Source: Streptomyces physcomitrii
GTDB lineage: Bacteria > Actinomycetota > Actinomycetes > Streptomycetales > Streptomycetaceae
Assembly (NCBI RefSeq): GCF_012273655.1
Contig: NZ_JAAWWP010000001.1
Span: 248,001 to 312,000, forward strand
DNA length: 64,000 nucleotides
Direction of reading: 5' to 3'
Shown here: positions 17,199 through 25,338 of the stretch, piece after piece
Numbering within the stretch: position 1 is the stretch's first letter
Layout of the letters: each line of letters starts with the position of its first letter
The notes under the pieces: generated by a model
Told to the model about the DNA's origin: nothing
Seen by the model: the letters and a program-made list of their open reading frames with translations, nothing else
Databases searched by the model: none
Made by a program: the position numbers and the translations under genes

Positions 17199-17896
17199 GC
17201 GGCGTGCGCCATGTCGCGGGAGCGGCCGTCGCGGACGACGATCTCGCGGTCCGAGTAGGCGGCGACCCGGGCCTCGTGGGTGACCAGGACGACCGCGGCG
17301 CGCGCCGAACGGGCGGCCTCGGTGAGCAGTTCCATCACCCGCTCGCCGTTGAGGGAGTCCAGGGCGCCGGTCGGCTCGTCCGCGAAGAGCACCCGCGGCC
17401 TGGTCACCAGGGACCGGGCGACCGCGACCCGCTGGCCCTGGCCGCCGGAGATCTCGCCGGGCCGCTTGCCCGCCAGCTCCGCCACCTCCAGGCGTTCCAG
17501 CCAGCCGTTCGCCTCCCGCTCGGCGGCCCGGCGCCCGGTGCCCGCCAGCCGCAGCGGCAGCGCGACGTTCTCCACACAGCTCAGCTCCGGCACCAACTGC
17601 CCGAACTGGAACACGAATCCGAACTCGGTACGCCGCAGCGCGCTGCGCTCCCGGTCCGACATGGCCGCCATCTGGCGCCCGTCGTACGTGAGCGAGCCGG
17701 AGTCCGGCGTCACGATCCCGGCGAGGCAGTGCAGCAGGGTCGACTTGCCGGAGCCGGAGGGCCCCATGACCGCGACCACCTCACCGGGCCGGATCGAGAA
17801 CTCCGCGCCGTCCAGGGCGGTGGTCGCCCCGTACTGCTTGCGGAGTTCCTGGGCGTGCAGCAACGGGGCTTCTCCGGGCGGGACTTGGCGGTTCAT
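17195..17896 (-). CDS. ABC transporter ATP-binding protein
   Basis: 233-aa MacB/LolD-class ATPase. Walker A GPSGSGKST, Q-loop in FVFQFGQLVPEL, signature SGGQGQRVAVARSL, Walker B VLFADEPTGALDS and H-loop VLVTHE are all intact. The ATG at 17896 shares its last-read base with the stop of the PadR gene. The 3' end overlaps the permease start by ATGA. The three genes therefore form one coupled padR-ATPase-permease operon. Confidence 0.95.
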   Translation of the reverse strand: MNRQVPPGEAPLLHAQELRKQYGATTALDGAEFSIRPGEVVAVMGPSGSGKSTLLHCLAGIVTPDSGSLTYDGRQMAAMSDRERSALRRTEFGFVFQFGQLVPELSCVENVALPLRLAGTGRRAAEREANGWLERLEVAELAGKRPGEISGGQGQRVAVARSLVTRPRVLFADEPTGALDSLNGERVMELLTEAARSARAAVVLVTHEARVAAYSDREIVVRDGRSRDMAHAA

Positions 17897-18417
17897 CAGC
17901 GCACCTCCAGGGCGAGCTTCTCCAGGCGGGCGGCGGTCAGTTCGAGCCAGCGCAGGTCGGCTTCGAGGTGGAACAGGGCGTGGTCGCAGATGAGTTGGTC
18001 GGCGAGATCGCCGCCGCGCTTGCGCTCGGTGAGGGTGCGCATCATCCGCAGGTGCGCCGCGCGCTGGCTGTCGAGCAGCTCGGCGGCGTCGCGCCGGGTG
18101 AGCAGCGCGAGGACGACCTTGGTGTAGAGCGTCGACTGCAGATACGGCTCGGGCTTCTCCGGCGTGGCCAGCCACTGCTGCACGTCGGTGACCCCGGCAT
18201 CGGTGATCGCGTACCGCTTGCGCTCGGGACCCTCCCCCGACTCCACCCCGTCGACCTCGACGAGGCCGTTCTTCAGGAGCCGGGACATGGTCGAGTAGAC
18301 CTGCCCGTAGTGCAGCGGCTTGTCGTGACCGAACTTCTCGTCGAAGGCCCGCTTGAGGTCGTAGCCGTGGCGGGGGCCGGACTCCAGGAGTCCGAGCAAG
18401 GTGTGACCGATGGACAT
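17896..18417 (-). CDS. PadR-family regulator of the ABC operon
   Basis: 173 aa. The PadR winged helix is clear (IGHTLLGLLESGPRHGYDLK, then LHYGQVYSTMSRLLKNGLVE). It is followed by the Vir-type C-terminal helices (LLTRRDAAELLDSQRAAHLRMMRTL). The start is ATG 18417: the -10-like TATAGT ends 7 nt before it, which indicates a leaderless mRNA, and an upstream in-frame ATG at 18468 lies outside the operator. It is first gene of the operon and presumably autoregulated through the inverted repeat at 18426-18457. Confidence 0.88.
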   Translation of the reverse strand: MSIGHTLLGLLESGPRHGYDLKRAFDEKFGHDKPLHYGQVYSTMSRLLKNGLVEVDGVESGEGPERKRYAITDAGVTDVQQWLATPEKPEPYLQSTLYTKVVLALLTRRDAAELLDSQRAAHLRMMRTLTERKRGGDLADQLICDHALFHLEADLRWLELTAARLEKLALEVR

Positions 18418-18425
18418 GGGGAGGA

Positions 18426-18457
18426 CTATACACACGGGGTATACATGGTGTGTATAG
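18426..18457. promoter_or_regulatory. PadR operator and core promoter
   Basis: Perfect 10-bp arms CTATACACAC (18426-18435) and GTGTGTATAG (18448-18457) are separated by 12 bp that contain a GTATAC palindrome. On the minus strand the right end of the site gives the -10 TATAGT (18425-18430), so a bound dimer would cover the promoter. Confidence 0.75.
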
Positions 18458-18503
18458 ATGGGGTGCATAGCTGGTCGGGGAGCGGGATCGCGGGAGGGTG
18501 CGG

Positions 18504-18533
18504 GAGAGGGGCGGCTGATCCGCCGCCCCTCTC
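18504..18533. terminator. Terminator of the SPFH-RHH operon
   Basis: A perfect 12-bp stem (18504-18515 with 18522-18533) and a 6-nt loop. Its right arm overlaps the stop codon of the RHH gene. Confidence 0.75.
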
Positions 18534-18834
18534 AGTCGCTGCTGCCGTCCGCCTCCGGCTGCCCGTCCGCGGTGCCGGTGCCCCGCTCGGGGCTCCCGCC
18601 GTCCGCCTTCCGTGGCCGCCCCCGCCCCCGGATCGGCCCCGCGGTGCCCGGCAGGCGGCCGGAGTCGGCGAGGGCTCGGCGCAGGAGGAACTCGATCTGG
18701 GCGTTGGCGCTGCGCAGTTCCTCGCCGGCCCAGCGGGCCAGGGCCTCGTAGACCTGCGGGTCGAGCCGCAGCAGCACCTGCTTGCGCTGCTGCGGCGGGC
18801 GCCTGGGCGGGTCCTGGCCGGCCTCGGGGCTCAC
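18532..18834 (-). CDS. Small ribbon-helix-helix (Arc/CopG-like) protein
   Basis: 100 aa. The segment KQVLLRLDPQVYEALARWAG followed by EELRSANAQIEFLLRRAL has the beta-helix-helix pattern of Arc/CopG DNA-binding proteins (about residues 18-58). It is flanked by a Pro/Gln/Arg-rich start and a polar disordered tail with an RGRGRPRK AT-hook-like patch. The GTG start at 18834 overlaps the stop of the SPFH gene (GTGA), so the two are translationally coupled. It may autoregulate the operon through the 16-bp palindrome at 20026-20041 (inference). Confidence 0.75.
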   Translation of the reverse strand: MSPEAGQDPPRRPPQQRKQVLLRLDPQVYEALARWAGEELRSANAQIEFLLRRALADSGRLPGTAGPIRGRGRPRKADGGSPERGTGTADGQPEADGSSD

Positions 18835-19832
18835 TGGTACAGGGTGCCCGTGTTGAGGACCGGCTGGGCCGCGCGGTCGCCGCACAGGACGACCATCAGG
18901 TTGGAGACCATGGCGGCCTTGCGCTCCTCGTCGAGGGCGACGATGTCGTGCTCGGAGATGCGGGCGAGGGCGGCCTCGACCATGCCGACGGCACCGTCCA
19001 CGATCTGGCGGCGGGCGGCGACCACGGCCCCGGCCTGCTGGCGCTGGAGCATCGCGGAGGCGATCTCGGGGGCGTAGGCGAGGTGCGTGAAGCGGGACTC
19101 GATGATCTGTACACCCGCGGCCTCCACCCGTGCGTGGAGTTCGACGGCGAGCTTCTCGGTGATCTCCTCGGCGTTGCCGCGCAGCGAGAGCGACTCCTCG
19201 TCGTGGGCGTCGTAGGGGTACTCGATGGCGATGTGGCGCACCGCGGCCTCGGTCTGGGTGGAGACGAACTCCAGGAAGTCGTCCACCTCGAAGGTGGCCT
19301 GGGCGGTGTCCTCCACCCGCCAGACGACCACGGCGGCCAGCTCGATCGGGTTGCCGTAGGCGTCGTTGACCTTGAGGACCGCGGTCTCGTGGTTGCGGAC
19401 CCGGGTGGAGATCTTGACGCGCGAGGTCAGCGGGTTCACCCAGCGCAGCCCGTCCTTGCGGATGGTGCCCTGGTAGCGGCCGAAGAGCTGGACGACCCGG
19501 GCCTCGCCCGGCGCCACCATGTTCAGCCCGCCCATGGCGAAGAAGGCGGCGAGGATCACCACGATCCCGAGGAGGATCAGGGCGACCTTGGCGCCGGTGG
19601 CGGTGAGTACCGCGCCGATCGCGATCGCCACGACCCCCGCCGCGAGGCCGAGCAGCCCGAGGAGCAGGGCGAGGCCCCCGGCGATGCTGTGCGCGGCGCT
19701 CTCGCGGACCTGCGGGCTCGGCATCTCCGGTACGTCGGGGGCGTCCGGGGCGCCGGACGCCCCGGGGGCGGTGCGGGCGGTGTGCGCCGGGGGCTCCGGT
19801 GTGGAGCCGGGTGTGGGCTCGGGTGCGGGCAT
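18831..19832 (-). CDS. SPFH/band-7 domain membrane protein
   Basis: 333 aa. A Pro/Ala-rich start is followed by two hydrophobic segments (about residues 50-100, with LALLLGLLGLAAGVVAIAIG and VALILLGIVVILAAFFAMGG). The band-7 domain comes next (NMVAPGEARVVQLFGRYQGT, then RNHETAVLKVNDAYGNPIEL) and then the flotillin-like helical region. SPFH proteins oligomerise in the membrane and organise microdomains or proteases. It is co-translated with an RHH protein. Its promoter region holds a long perfect palindrome. Confidence 0.88.
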   Translation of the reverse strand: MPAPEPTPGSTPEPPAHTARTAPGASGAPDAPDVPEMPSPQVRESAAHSIAGGLALLLGLLGLAAGVVAIAIGAVLTATGAKVALILLGIVVILAAFFAMGGLNMVAPGEARVVQLFGRYQGTIRKDGLRWVNPLTSRVKISTRVRNHETAVLKVNDAYGNPIELAAVVVWRVEDTAQATFEVDDFLEFVSTQTEAAVRHIAIEYPYDAHDEESLSLRGNAEEITEKLAVELHARVEAAGVQIIESRFTHLAYAPEIASAMLQRQQAGAVVAARRQIVDGAVGMVEAALARISEHDIVALDEERKAAMVSNLMVVLCGDRAAQPVLNTGTLYQ

Positions 19833-20258
19833 GGCGGGTCCCCGTTTCTCTCGATGTCGCGACGGCTCGTCGTCGGGACGGCTCGTCGTCCGGCCGTCCG
19901 GTCATGGCGGGTGCGCCGTTGCGTACGTCACCGCGTACGGCAGGGCGCGGAGGTGGTCCCGGTCGCCGTCGCGCCTGGTCGGGCGGCGGATCCGGGCCGT
20001 GCGCCGACCCTAGCAGAAATCTAGCTAAGTGATATCACTTATTTCCGGGCGGCAACCTTCGGCCGCTTTCGCTCGTCGGTTCCTTTGGGTGTGGTGCTGA
20101 TTGTCACGCCCTGAATGGTCCGTTCGGGGGCCGTATGTCCGAGGTGCGGTGTTAGCTTTCGTAGCCGACCGGACCGGACGGCCCGGGGAACGGGGTAGGA
20201 ACCGGGCACGAGGAGACGAGGGCCGGCGCAGCGGTCACGAAGGGAAACGGGGCGACCC
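19833..20258. other. Intergenic region between divergent SPFH and PBP genes
   Basis: About 425 bp. It contains the palindrome 20026-20041 inside an AT-rich stretch that probably holds the SPFH promoter. The stretch 20150-20258 leads to the PBP gene. Small GC-rich frames here show no support. Confidence 0.5.
20026..20041. promoter_or_regulatory. Perfect 16-bp palindrome (candidate operator)
   Basis: TAAGTGATATCACTTA is fully self-complementary and AT-rich compared with its surroundings. It lies about 195 bp upstream of the SPFH start and beside TANNNT-like elements on the minus strand. Confidence 0.6.
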
Positions 20259-22523
20259 ATGGCACGAGCGGAATCCGGGCAGGCGCGGTCGGGCGGCATA
20301 GGCCGCTTCCTGTCCTGGAGGAAGGTCTTCGGCACCTTCTTCGGCCTCTGCCTGCTCGGCATGGGCGCCTTCACCGTGCTCTACCTCGTGGTGGACGTCC
20401 CCGCGGAGGGCAATCCCGCGGCCAAGGCGCAGAGCAACGTCTACAAGTACAGCAACGGCAAGACCTTCGCCCGCGAGGGCGCCGTCAACCGCGAACTCGT
20501 CGAGCTCTCCGAGGTCCCCAAGGACGTCCAGCACGCCTTCGTCGCCGCCGAGAACAAGTCCTTCTACCGGGACCAGGGCGTCGACCTGAAGGGCACCACC
20601 CGCGGGCTGCTCAACACCCTGCGCGGCGAGGGCAAGCAGGGCGGCTCGACCATCACCCAGCAGTACGTGAAGAACTACTACCTGAGCCAGGAGCAGACCG
20701 TCAGCCGCAAGCTGAAGGAGATGGTCATCTCGCTCAAGGTGGACCGCAACAAGTCCAAGGACGAGATCCTCGCCGGGTACCTCAACACCAGCTACTTCGG
20801 CCGCGGCGCCTACGGCATCCAGGCCGCCGCCCAGGCCTACTACGGCGTCGACGCCCGCGAGCTGAACGTCACCCAGGGCGCCTACCTCGCCGCCCTGCTC
20901 CAGGCCCCCAGCGCCTACGACTGGGCCGCCGCCTCCGAGGCCGGCAAGACCCACGTCAAGGAGCGCTGGGCGTACGTACTGGACAACATGGTCGACGAGC
21001 ACTGGCTGGACACCGGGGCGCGGGCGCGGCAGAAGTTCGACGTGCCGGACGAGCCCAAGGGGGCGCCCGGGCTCGCGGGGCAGCGCGGCTATCTGGTGAA
21101 GGCGGCCAACGCCCAGCTCCAGGAGCAGCTGGTCTCGGACGGGGTGCCGAAGGACGCCGCCGCCGCGCTGGTCGACGCGGGCGGCTGGAACATCACCCTC
21201 AACATCGACGAGAAGAAGCAGCGCCAGCTGGAGAAGGCGGTCAAGGCCGAGCTGACCTCCCGGCTCTCGCCGAAGTCCCGCGCCGTGGACGCCGACGTAC
21301 AGGCCGGGGCCGTCTCCGTCGACCCGAAGAACGGCCGGGTGCTCGCCATGTACGGCGGCGAGGACTATGTGAAGCACTACACCAACAACGCCACCCGCGA
21401 GGACTACCAGCCCGCCTCCACCTTCAAGCCGGTGATCTTCACCGCGGCGCTCGCCGAGGGCTCCGACACCCAGGACGGGCAGCCGATCACCGCCGACACC
21501 GTCTACGACGGCACCAGCAAGCGGCCGGTCGTCGGCAGCGACATCCCCTTCGCCCCGGAGAACGAGGACGACCAGTCCTACGGTCCGGTCAGCGTGCAGC
21601 GCGCCATGAACAAGTCGGTGAACTCCGTCTTCGCGCAGATGGGCGTGGACGTCGGGATGGAGAAGGTGCTCTCCACCGCGGACAAGCTCGGCATGGACAC
21701 CGAGGACGAGGAGGCGGTGCCCTCGCAGACCCTCGGCACCATGGGCGCGAGCCCGCTCCAGATGGCCGGGGCGTACGCCACCCTCGACAACCACGGCAAG
21801 AAGGTCACCCCCTCGCTGATCAAGAAGGCCGACCACCTGGACCACAGCGTCGACTTCCCGGACCCGGTCGGCGAGCAGGTCGTCGAGCGCGGGGTGGCCG
21901 ACTCGGTGACCTCGGTGCTCCAGGGCGTGGTGGACGACGGCACGGGCGCCGCGGTGCGCAACCCGGTGCAGGACGTGGCGGGCAAGACCGGTACCTCCGA
22001 CGACAACAAGTCCGCCTGGTTCACCGGTTACACCCCGGATCTGGTGACCTCGGTCGGCCTCTTCGGCGAGGCGGCCAAGGACCGTACGACGGACTCCGGG
22101 GAGAAGGTCCGCCGCGGAGCCCAGGTGACGCTGAGCGGGGCCGCGGGCGGCGGCCGGGTCAACGGCGGCGGCTTCCCGGCGCAGATCTGGGCCGGGTACA
22201 CCTTCGACGCGATGGGCGCGCCCAGCGCCTTCGACCTGGACACCGAGATGGGCGCCGGGATCGCCCCGCCCAGCGAGGAGCCGGACCCCTCGGGGAGCCA
22301 GGGCCCGAGCGAGCCCGCCACCGAGCAGCCCGAGGACCCGACCACCGAGGCGCCGCCGACCAGCGAGGAGCCCTCGGGGGAGCCGACCTACACCCCGCCC
22401 ACCGAGGGCCCGACGGCCCCGCCCACGGTCGACCCGACCCCGCCGTCGGAGCCCACCTGGGGCATCCCGGAGGGGCCGGACGGCCGGGGACGGGGCGACC
22501 GGTACGAAGACGACGGGGACTGA
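20259..22523 (+). CDS. Bifunctional penicillin-binding protein (class A PBP)
   Basis: 754-aa membrane-anchored peptidoglycan polymerase and crosslinking enzyme. TM anchor at about residues 23-45. Transglycosylase motifs: AAENKSFYRDQGVD with catalytic E98, and GGSTITQQYVKNYY. Transpeptidase: STFK with nucleophile S387, SVN at S453, and KTGTS at K576. The C-terminal 90 residues are a Pro/Glu/Thr-rich tail typical of Streptomyces class A PBPs. Upstream GAAGGGA may act as a ribosome binding site at a rather long distance. The last codons and the stop are followed by a near-duplicate copy of the same 31-34 bp. Confidence 0.93.
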   Translation: MARAESGQARSGGIGRFLSWRKVFGTFFGLCLLGMGAFTVLYLVVDVPAEGNPAAKAQSNVYKYSNGKTFAREGAVNRELVELSEVPKDVQHAFVAAENKSFYRDQGVDLKGTTRGLLNTLRGEGKQGGSTITQQYVKNYYLSQEQTVSRKLKEMVISLKVDRNKSKDEILAGYLNTSYFGRGAYGIQAAAQAYYGVDARELNVTQGAYLAALLQAPSAYDWAAASEAGKTHVKERWAYVLDNMVDEHWLDTGARARQKFDVPDEPKGAPGLAGQRGYLVKAANAQLQEQLVSDGVPKDAAAALVDAGGWNITLNIDEKKQRQLEKAVKAELTSRLSPKSRAVDADVQAGAVSVDPKNGRVLAMYGGEDYVKHYTNNATREDYQPASTFKPVIFTAALAEGSDTQDGQPITADTVYDGTSKRPVVGSDIPFAPENEDDQSYGPVSVQRAMNKSVNSVFAQMGVDVGMEKVLSTADKLGMDTEDEEAVPSQTLGTMGASPLQMAGAYATLDNHGKKVTPSLIKKADHLDHSVDFPDPVGEQVVERGVADSVTSVLQGVVDDGTGAAVRNPVQDVAGKTGTSDDNKSAWFTGYTPDLVTSVGLFGEAAKDRTTDSGEKVRRGAQVTLSGAAGGGRVNGGGFPAQIWAGYTFDAMGAPSAFDLDTEMGAGIAPPSEEPDPSGSQGPSEPATEQPEDPTTEAPPTSEEPSGEPTYTPPTEGPTAPPTVDPTPPSEPTWGIPEGPDGRGRGDRYEDDGD

Positions 22524-22583
22524 GCCGGGCGACCGGTGCGACGACGGGGACTGAACCGGGCGGCGGGTCTCAGGCCGTACGGC

Positions 22584-24050
22584 TCAGGCCGCCCCGTTGA
22601 ACTTCGCCTCGATGCGCTCGCCGAGCCGCTTGTCCACATTGCGCCAGTACTCGAAGGCGCGCTGCAGCACCGGCGGCGAGACCCCGTCCGCCAGATGGCC
22701 CGCCACGTTCGCGACCAGGCGTTCGCGCGCGGCGTCGTCCAGGACCTCGCGGACCATGGTGCCGGGCTGGCCCCAGTCGTCGTCCTCGCGGTGCTTGGTG
22801 TACGCCTCGCGGACCAGCTCGCCCTCGGTCTCCCAGCTCGGCGGCGGGTAGGCGGAGGGGTCCGCGGCCGGGCCGCCGTAGGAGTTCGGCGCGTAGACGG
22901 CGCCGACCCGGGCGGGCTCGTACCGCATCGGCCCGTCCTTGGCGTAGGAGTGCACGGGTACGTGCGGCCGGTTGGGCGGCAGCTGCGCGTAGTTGGGGCC
23001 GATCCGGTACCGGTGGGTGTCCGGGTAGGAGAAGAGCCGGCCGAGCAGCATCTTGTCGGGGGAGGGGCCGATGCCGGGCACCAGGTTCGAGGGCTCGAAG
23101 GCGGCCTGCTCGATGTGGACGAAGTAGTCCTCGGGATTCTCGTCGAGGACCATCCGGCCGACCTCGATCAGCGGGTAGTCGCTGTGCGGCCAGACCTTGG
23201 TGAGGTCGAAGGGGTTGAACCGGTAGTCCGGCGCGTCCGCGAAGGGCATGATCTGCACCTTCAGCGTCCAGCTCGGCGGGTTCCCGGCCTCGATGGACTC
23301 GTAGAGGTCGCGGCGGTGCTTGTCCGCGTCCGTACCGGCCAGCTCGTCGGCCTCGTCCTGGGTCAGGAAGTCGATGCCCTGGTCGGTCTTGAAGTGGTAC
23401 TTCACCCAGAACTTCTCGCCGCCGCCGTTGATCCACATATAGGTGTGCGAGCCGTAGCCGTTCATGTGGCGGTAGGTCTTCGGGATGCCGCGGTCGCCCA
23501 TCAGCCAGGTGACCTGGTGGGCCGATTCGGGGGAGAGGGTCCAGAAGTCCCACTGCATGTCGTGGCTGCGCAGACCGGTGCGCGGGTGGCGCTTCTGGGA
23601 GCGGATGAAGTCCTGGAACTTGATCGTGTCCCGGACGAAGAAGACCGGGGTGTTGTTGCCGACCAGGTCGTAGTTGCCGTGCTCGGTGTAGAACTTCAGC
23701 GCGAAGCCGCGGGGGTCGCGCCAGGTGTCGGGGGAGCCCATCTCACCGGCCACCGTGGAGAAGCGGGCGAGCATCTGCGTGGTGCGGCCGGGCTGGAAGA
23801 GGTCGGCCTTGGTGAACTGGCTGACGTCGTTGGTGACGGTGAAGTGCCCGTAGGCACCGCTGCCCTTGGCGTGCACGACCCGCTCGGGGACCCGTTCGCG
23901 GTTGAACTGGGCCATCTTCTCGATGAGGTAGTGGTCCTGCAGCAGGATCGGTCCGTCGGGGCCGACGGTCAGCGAGTTCTCGTCGCTCTCCGCGGGGATA
24001 CCTGCGTTGGTCGTCGTCAGGGGAACCTTGTGCTGGGATGCCGAGGTCAC
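22584..24050 (-). CDS. katA: Catalase (heme monofunctional)
   Basis: 488-aa small-subunit (clade 3-like) catalase that dismutates H2O2. The distal His is H60 in [20 protein letters not shown]. The distal Asn is in [13 protein letters not shown], and the heme-ligand Tyr is Y342 in [14 protein letters not shown]. The GTG start at 24050 is preceded by GGGAG. It lies convergent to the PBP gene and downstream of the GlxA-type regulator gene, separated by a terminator. No CatR/Fur-type gene is next to it in this window. Peroxide regulation is expected but not shown. Confidence 0.95.
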   Translation of the reverse strand: MTSASQHKVPLTTTNAGIPAESDENSLTVGPDGPILLQDHYLIEKMAQFNRERVPERVVHAKGSGAYGHFTVTNDVSQFTKADLFQPGRTTQMLARFSTVAGEMGSPDTWRDPRGFALKFYTEHGNYDLVGNNTPVFFVRDTIKFQDFIRSQKRHPRTGLRSHDMQWDFWTLSPESAHQVTWLMGDRGIPKTYRHMNGYGSHTYMWINGGGEKFWVKYHFKTDQGIDFLTQDEADELAGTDADKHRRDLYESIEAGNPPSWTLKVQIMPFADAPDYRFNPFDLTKVWPHSDYPLIEVGRMVLDENPEDYFVHIEQAAFEPSNLVPGIGPSPDKMLLGRLFSYPDTHRYRIGPNYAQLPPNRPHVPVHSYAKDGPMRYEPARVGAVYAPNSYGGPAADPSAYPPPSWETEGELVREAYTKHREDDDWGQPGTMVREVLDDAARERLVANVAGHLADGVSPPVLQRAFEYWRNVDKRLGERIEAKFNGAA

Positions 24051-24136
24051 GAGCGTGCTCCCGTCGGGTGCTGGGGGGTCGGGTCGCTTCGTCTCGGCTG
24101 CCAGTCAACTCCTCGCAGGTGACCCCGGCAACATTT

Positions 24137-24147
24137 GGACATTGTCC
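24137..24147. promoter_or_regulatory. Short inverted repeat upstream of katA
   Basis: GGACATTGTCC (5-bp arms around one base) in an AT-richer stretch about 90 bp upstream of the katA start. It is a possible regulator site, with weak evidence. Confidence 0.35.
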
Positions 24148-24154
24148 TGAATTC

Positions 24155-24174
24155 GACCCCTTCGTGAAGGGGTC
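24155..24174 (-). terminator. Terminator after the GlxA-type regulator gene
   Basis: Stem GACCCCTT / AAGGGGTC with a CGTG loop, 15 nt after the regulator stop. It separates that gene from katA. Confidence 0.6.
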
Positions 24175-24188
24175 CCTCGGAAGGACGG

Positions 24189-25256
24189 CTATCTGCCCGC
24201 CGCCTGGAAGGTCCGCCGGTACGCGAGCGGGGCCACCCCGATGGCCGCGTGCAGATGCTGGCGCAGCGAGGCGGCGGTGGCGAAGCCGACCTCGTGCGCG
24301 ATCCGGTCCACCGGCAGATCGCTGGACTCCAGGAGGTGCCGGGCCCGCAGTACGCGCTGCTGGGTCAGCCAGCGGCCCGGGCTGACCCCGGTCTCCTCGC
24401 GGAACCGGCGGGCGAAGGTCCGCAGGCTCATCCGGGCGTGCGCGGCCAGCTCCTCCAGGGTCAGCGGCAGGTGGAGGTGGTCCAGCGCCCAGTCCCGGGT
24501 GGCCGCGGTGCCCGCCGCGGTCGGCTCCGGCAGCGGCCGCTCGATGTACTGGGCCTGCCCGCCGTCCCGGTACGGCGGCACCACGCAGCGCCGGGCGACC
24601 TGGTTCGCCACCTCATTGCCGTGGTCCCGGCGGACCAGGTGGAGGCAGACGTCCACCCCGGAGGCGGCGCCCGCGCTGGTCAGTACGGTGCCGTCGTCGA
24701 TGAAGAGCACATCCGGGTCGAGGTCCACCGCCGGGAAGAGCTGCCGGAAGCGCTCGGTCAGCGCCCAGTGGGTGGTGGCCCGGCGGCCGTCGAGGATCCC
24801 GGCCGCCGCGAGCAGGAAGGCGCCGGTGCAGATCGAGGCGATCCGGGTGCCCGCCGGGATCCGCTCCAGCGCCCGCGCGGTCGGCGGGGACAGCTCCGCG
24901 GCGGCCAGCGAGACGGTGTACGGCGGGATGACCACGGTGTCCGCCCACTCCAGCGCCTCGGGTCCGTGCTCCGCGGTGACCGTGAAGTCGGCGTCGGTGC
25001 GCACCGGGTTCCCGTCGACCGTGCAGGTCCGCACCTCGTAGCGGCCGTCGGCGCTGCCGAAGACGCGGTGCGCGATGCCCAGCTCGAAGGGGTAGACGCC
25101 CTCCATGGCGAGGACGGCCACCCGGTGCGCGCCGGGCCGGGGCCCGGAGAGGCAGAGGTAGGAGTCGACGGGGGAGGGGCCGGTGCGCGGCCGGGGCGCG
25201 GGCTCGGCGGAGGACCCGGCGGTCGGCCCGGCGGCGGTGGGCGAGGAGGAGGTCAT
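24189..25256 (-). CDS. GlxA-family (DJ-1/PfpI + AraC) transcriptional regulator
   Basis: 355 aa. The N-terminal DJ-1/PfpI-like domain (about residues 45-220) includes the AGTRIASICTGAFLLAAAGI elbow with its Cys. The AraC-type HTH is at the C-terminus (LTLEELAAHARMSLRTFARR, then FRLEE-like helix FREETGVSPGRWL, then VGFATAASLRQHL). It is divergent from an NADPH:quinone-type oxidoreductase with a palindrome at 25288-25303 between them. I prefer ATG 25256 because the in-frame ATG at 25298 lies inside that palindrome; ATG 25268 is possible. Confidence 0.85.
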   Translation of the reverse strand: MTSSSPTAAGPTAGSSAEPAPRPRTGPSPVDSYLCLSGPRPGAHRVAVLAMEGVYPFELGIAHRVFGSADGRYEVRTCTVDGNPVRTDADFTVTAEHGPEALEWADTVVIPPYTVSLAAAELSPPTARALERIPAGTRIASICTGAFLLAAAGILDGRRATTHWALTERFRQLFPAVDLDPDVLFIDDGTVLTSAGAASGVDVCLHLVRRDHGNEVANQVARRCVVPPYRDGGQAQYIERPLPEPTAAGTAATRDWALDHLHLPLTLEELAAHARMSLRTFARRFREETGVSPGRWLTQQRVLRARHLLESSDLPVDRIAHEVGFATAASLRQHLHAAIGVAPLAYRRTFQAAGR

Positions 25257-25287
25257 GCCGTCCAGCATGGCACGAACCCATCGGTTG

Positions 25288-25303
25288 ATGGCATTCATGC
25301 CAT
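25288..25303. promoter_or_regulatory. Candidate operator between glxA-like regulator and oxidoreductase
   Basis: ATGGCAT and ATGCCAT around TC form a perfect 7-bp inverted repeat in the divergent promoter region. It is a plausible binding site for the GlxA-type regulator. Confidence 0.5.
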
Positions 25304-25338
25304 GGCGCGGCCCCGGAACCCGGCGGCACCCTGGGCCT

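Noticed and set aside
15576..17258. Long plus-strand frame over the ABC permease
   Set aside because: Antisense to an intact FtsX-like permease; composition is His/Gln/Gly-rich shadow sequence.
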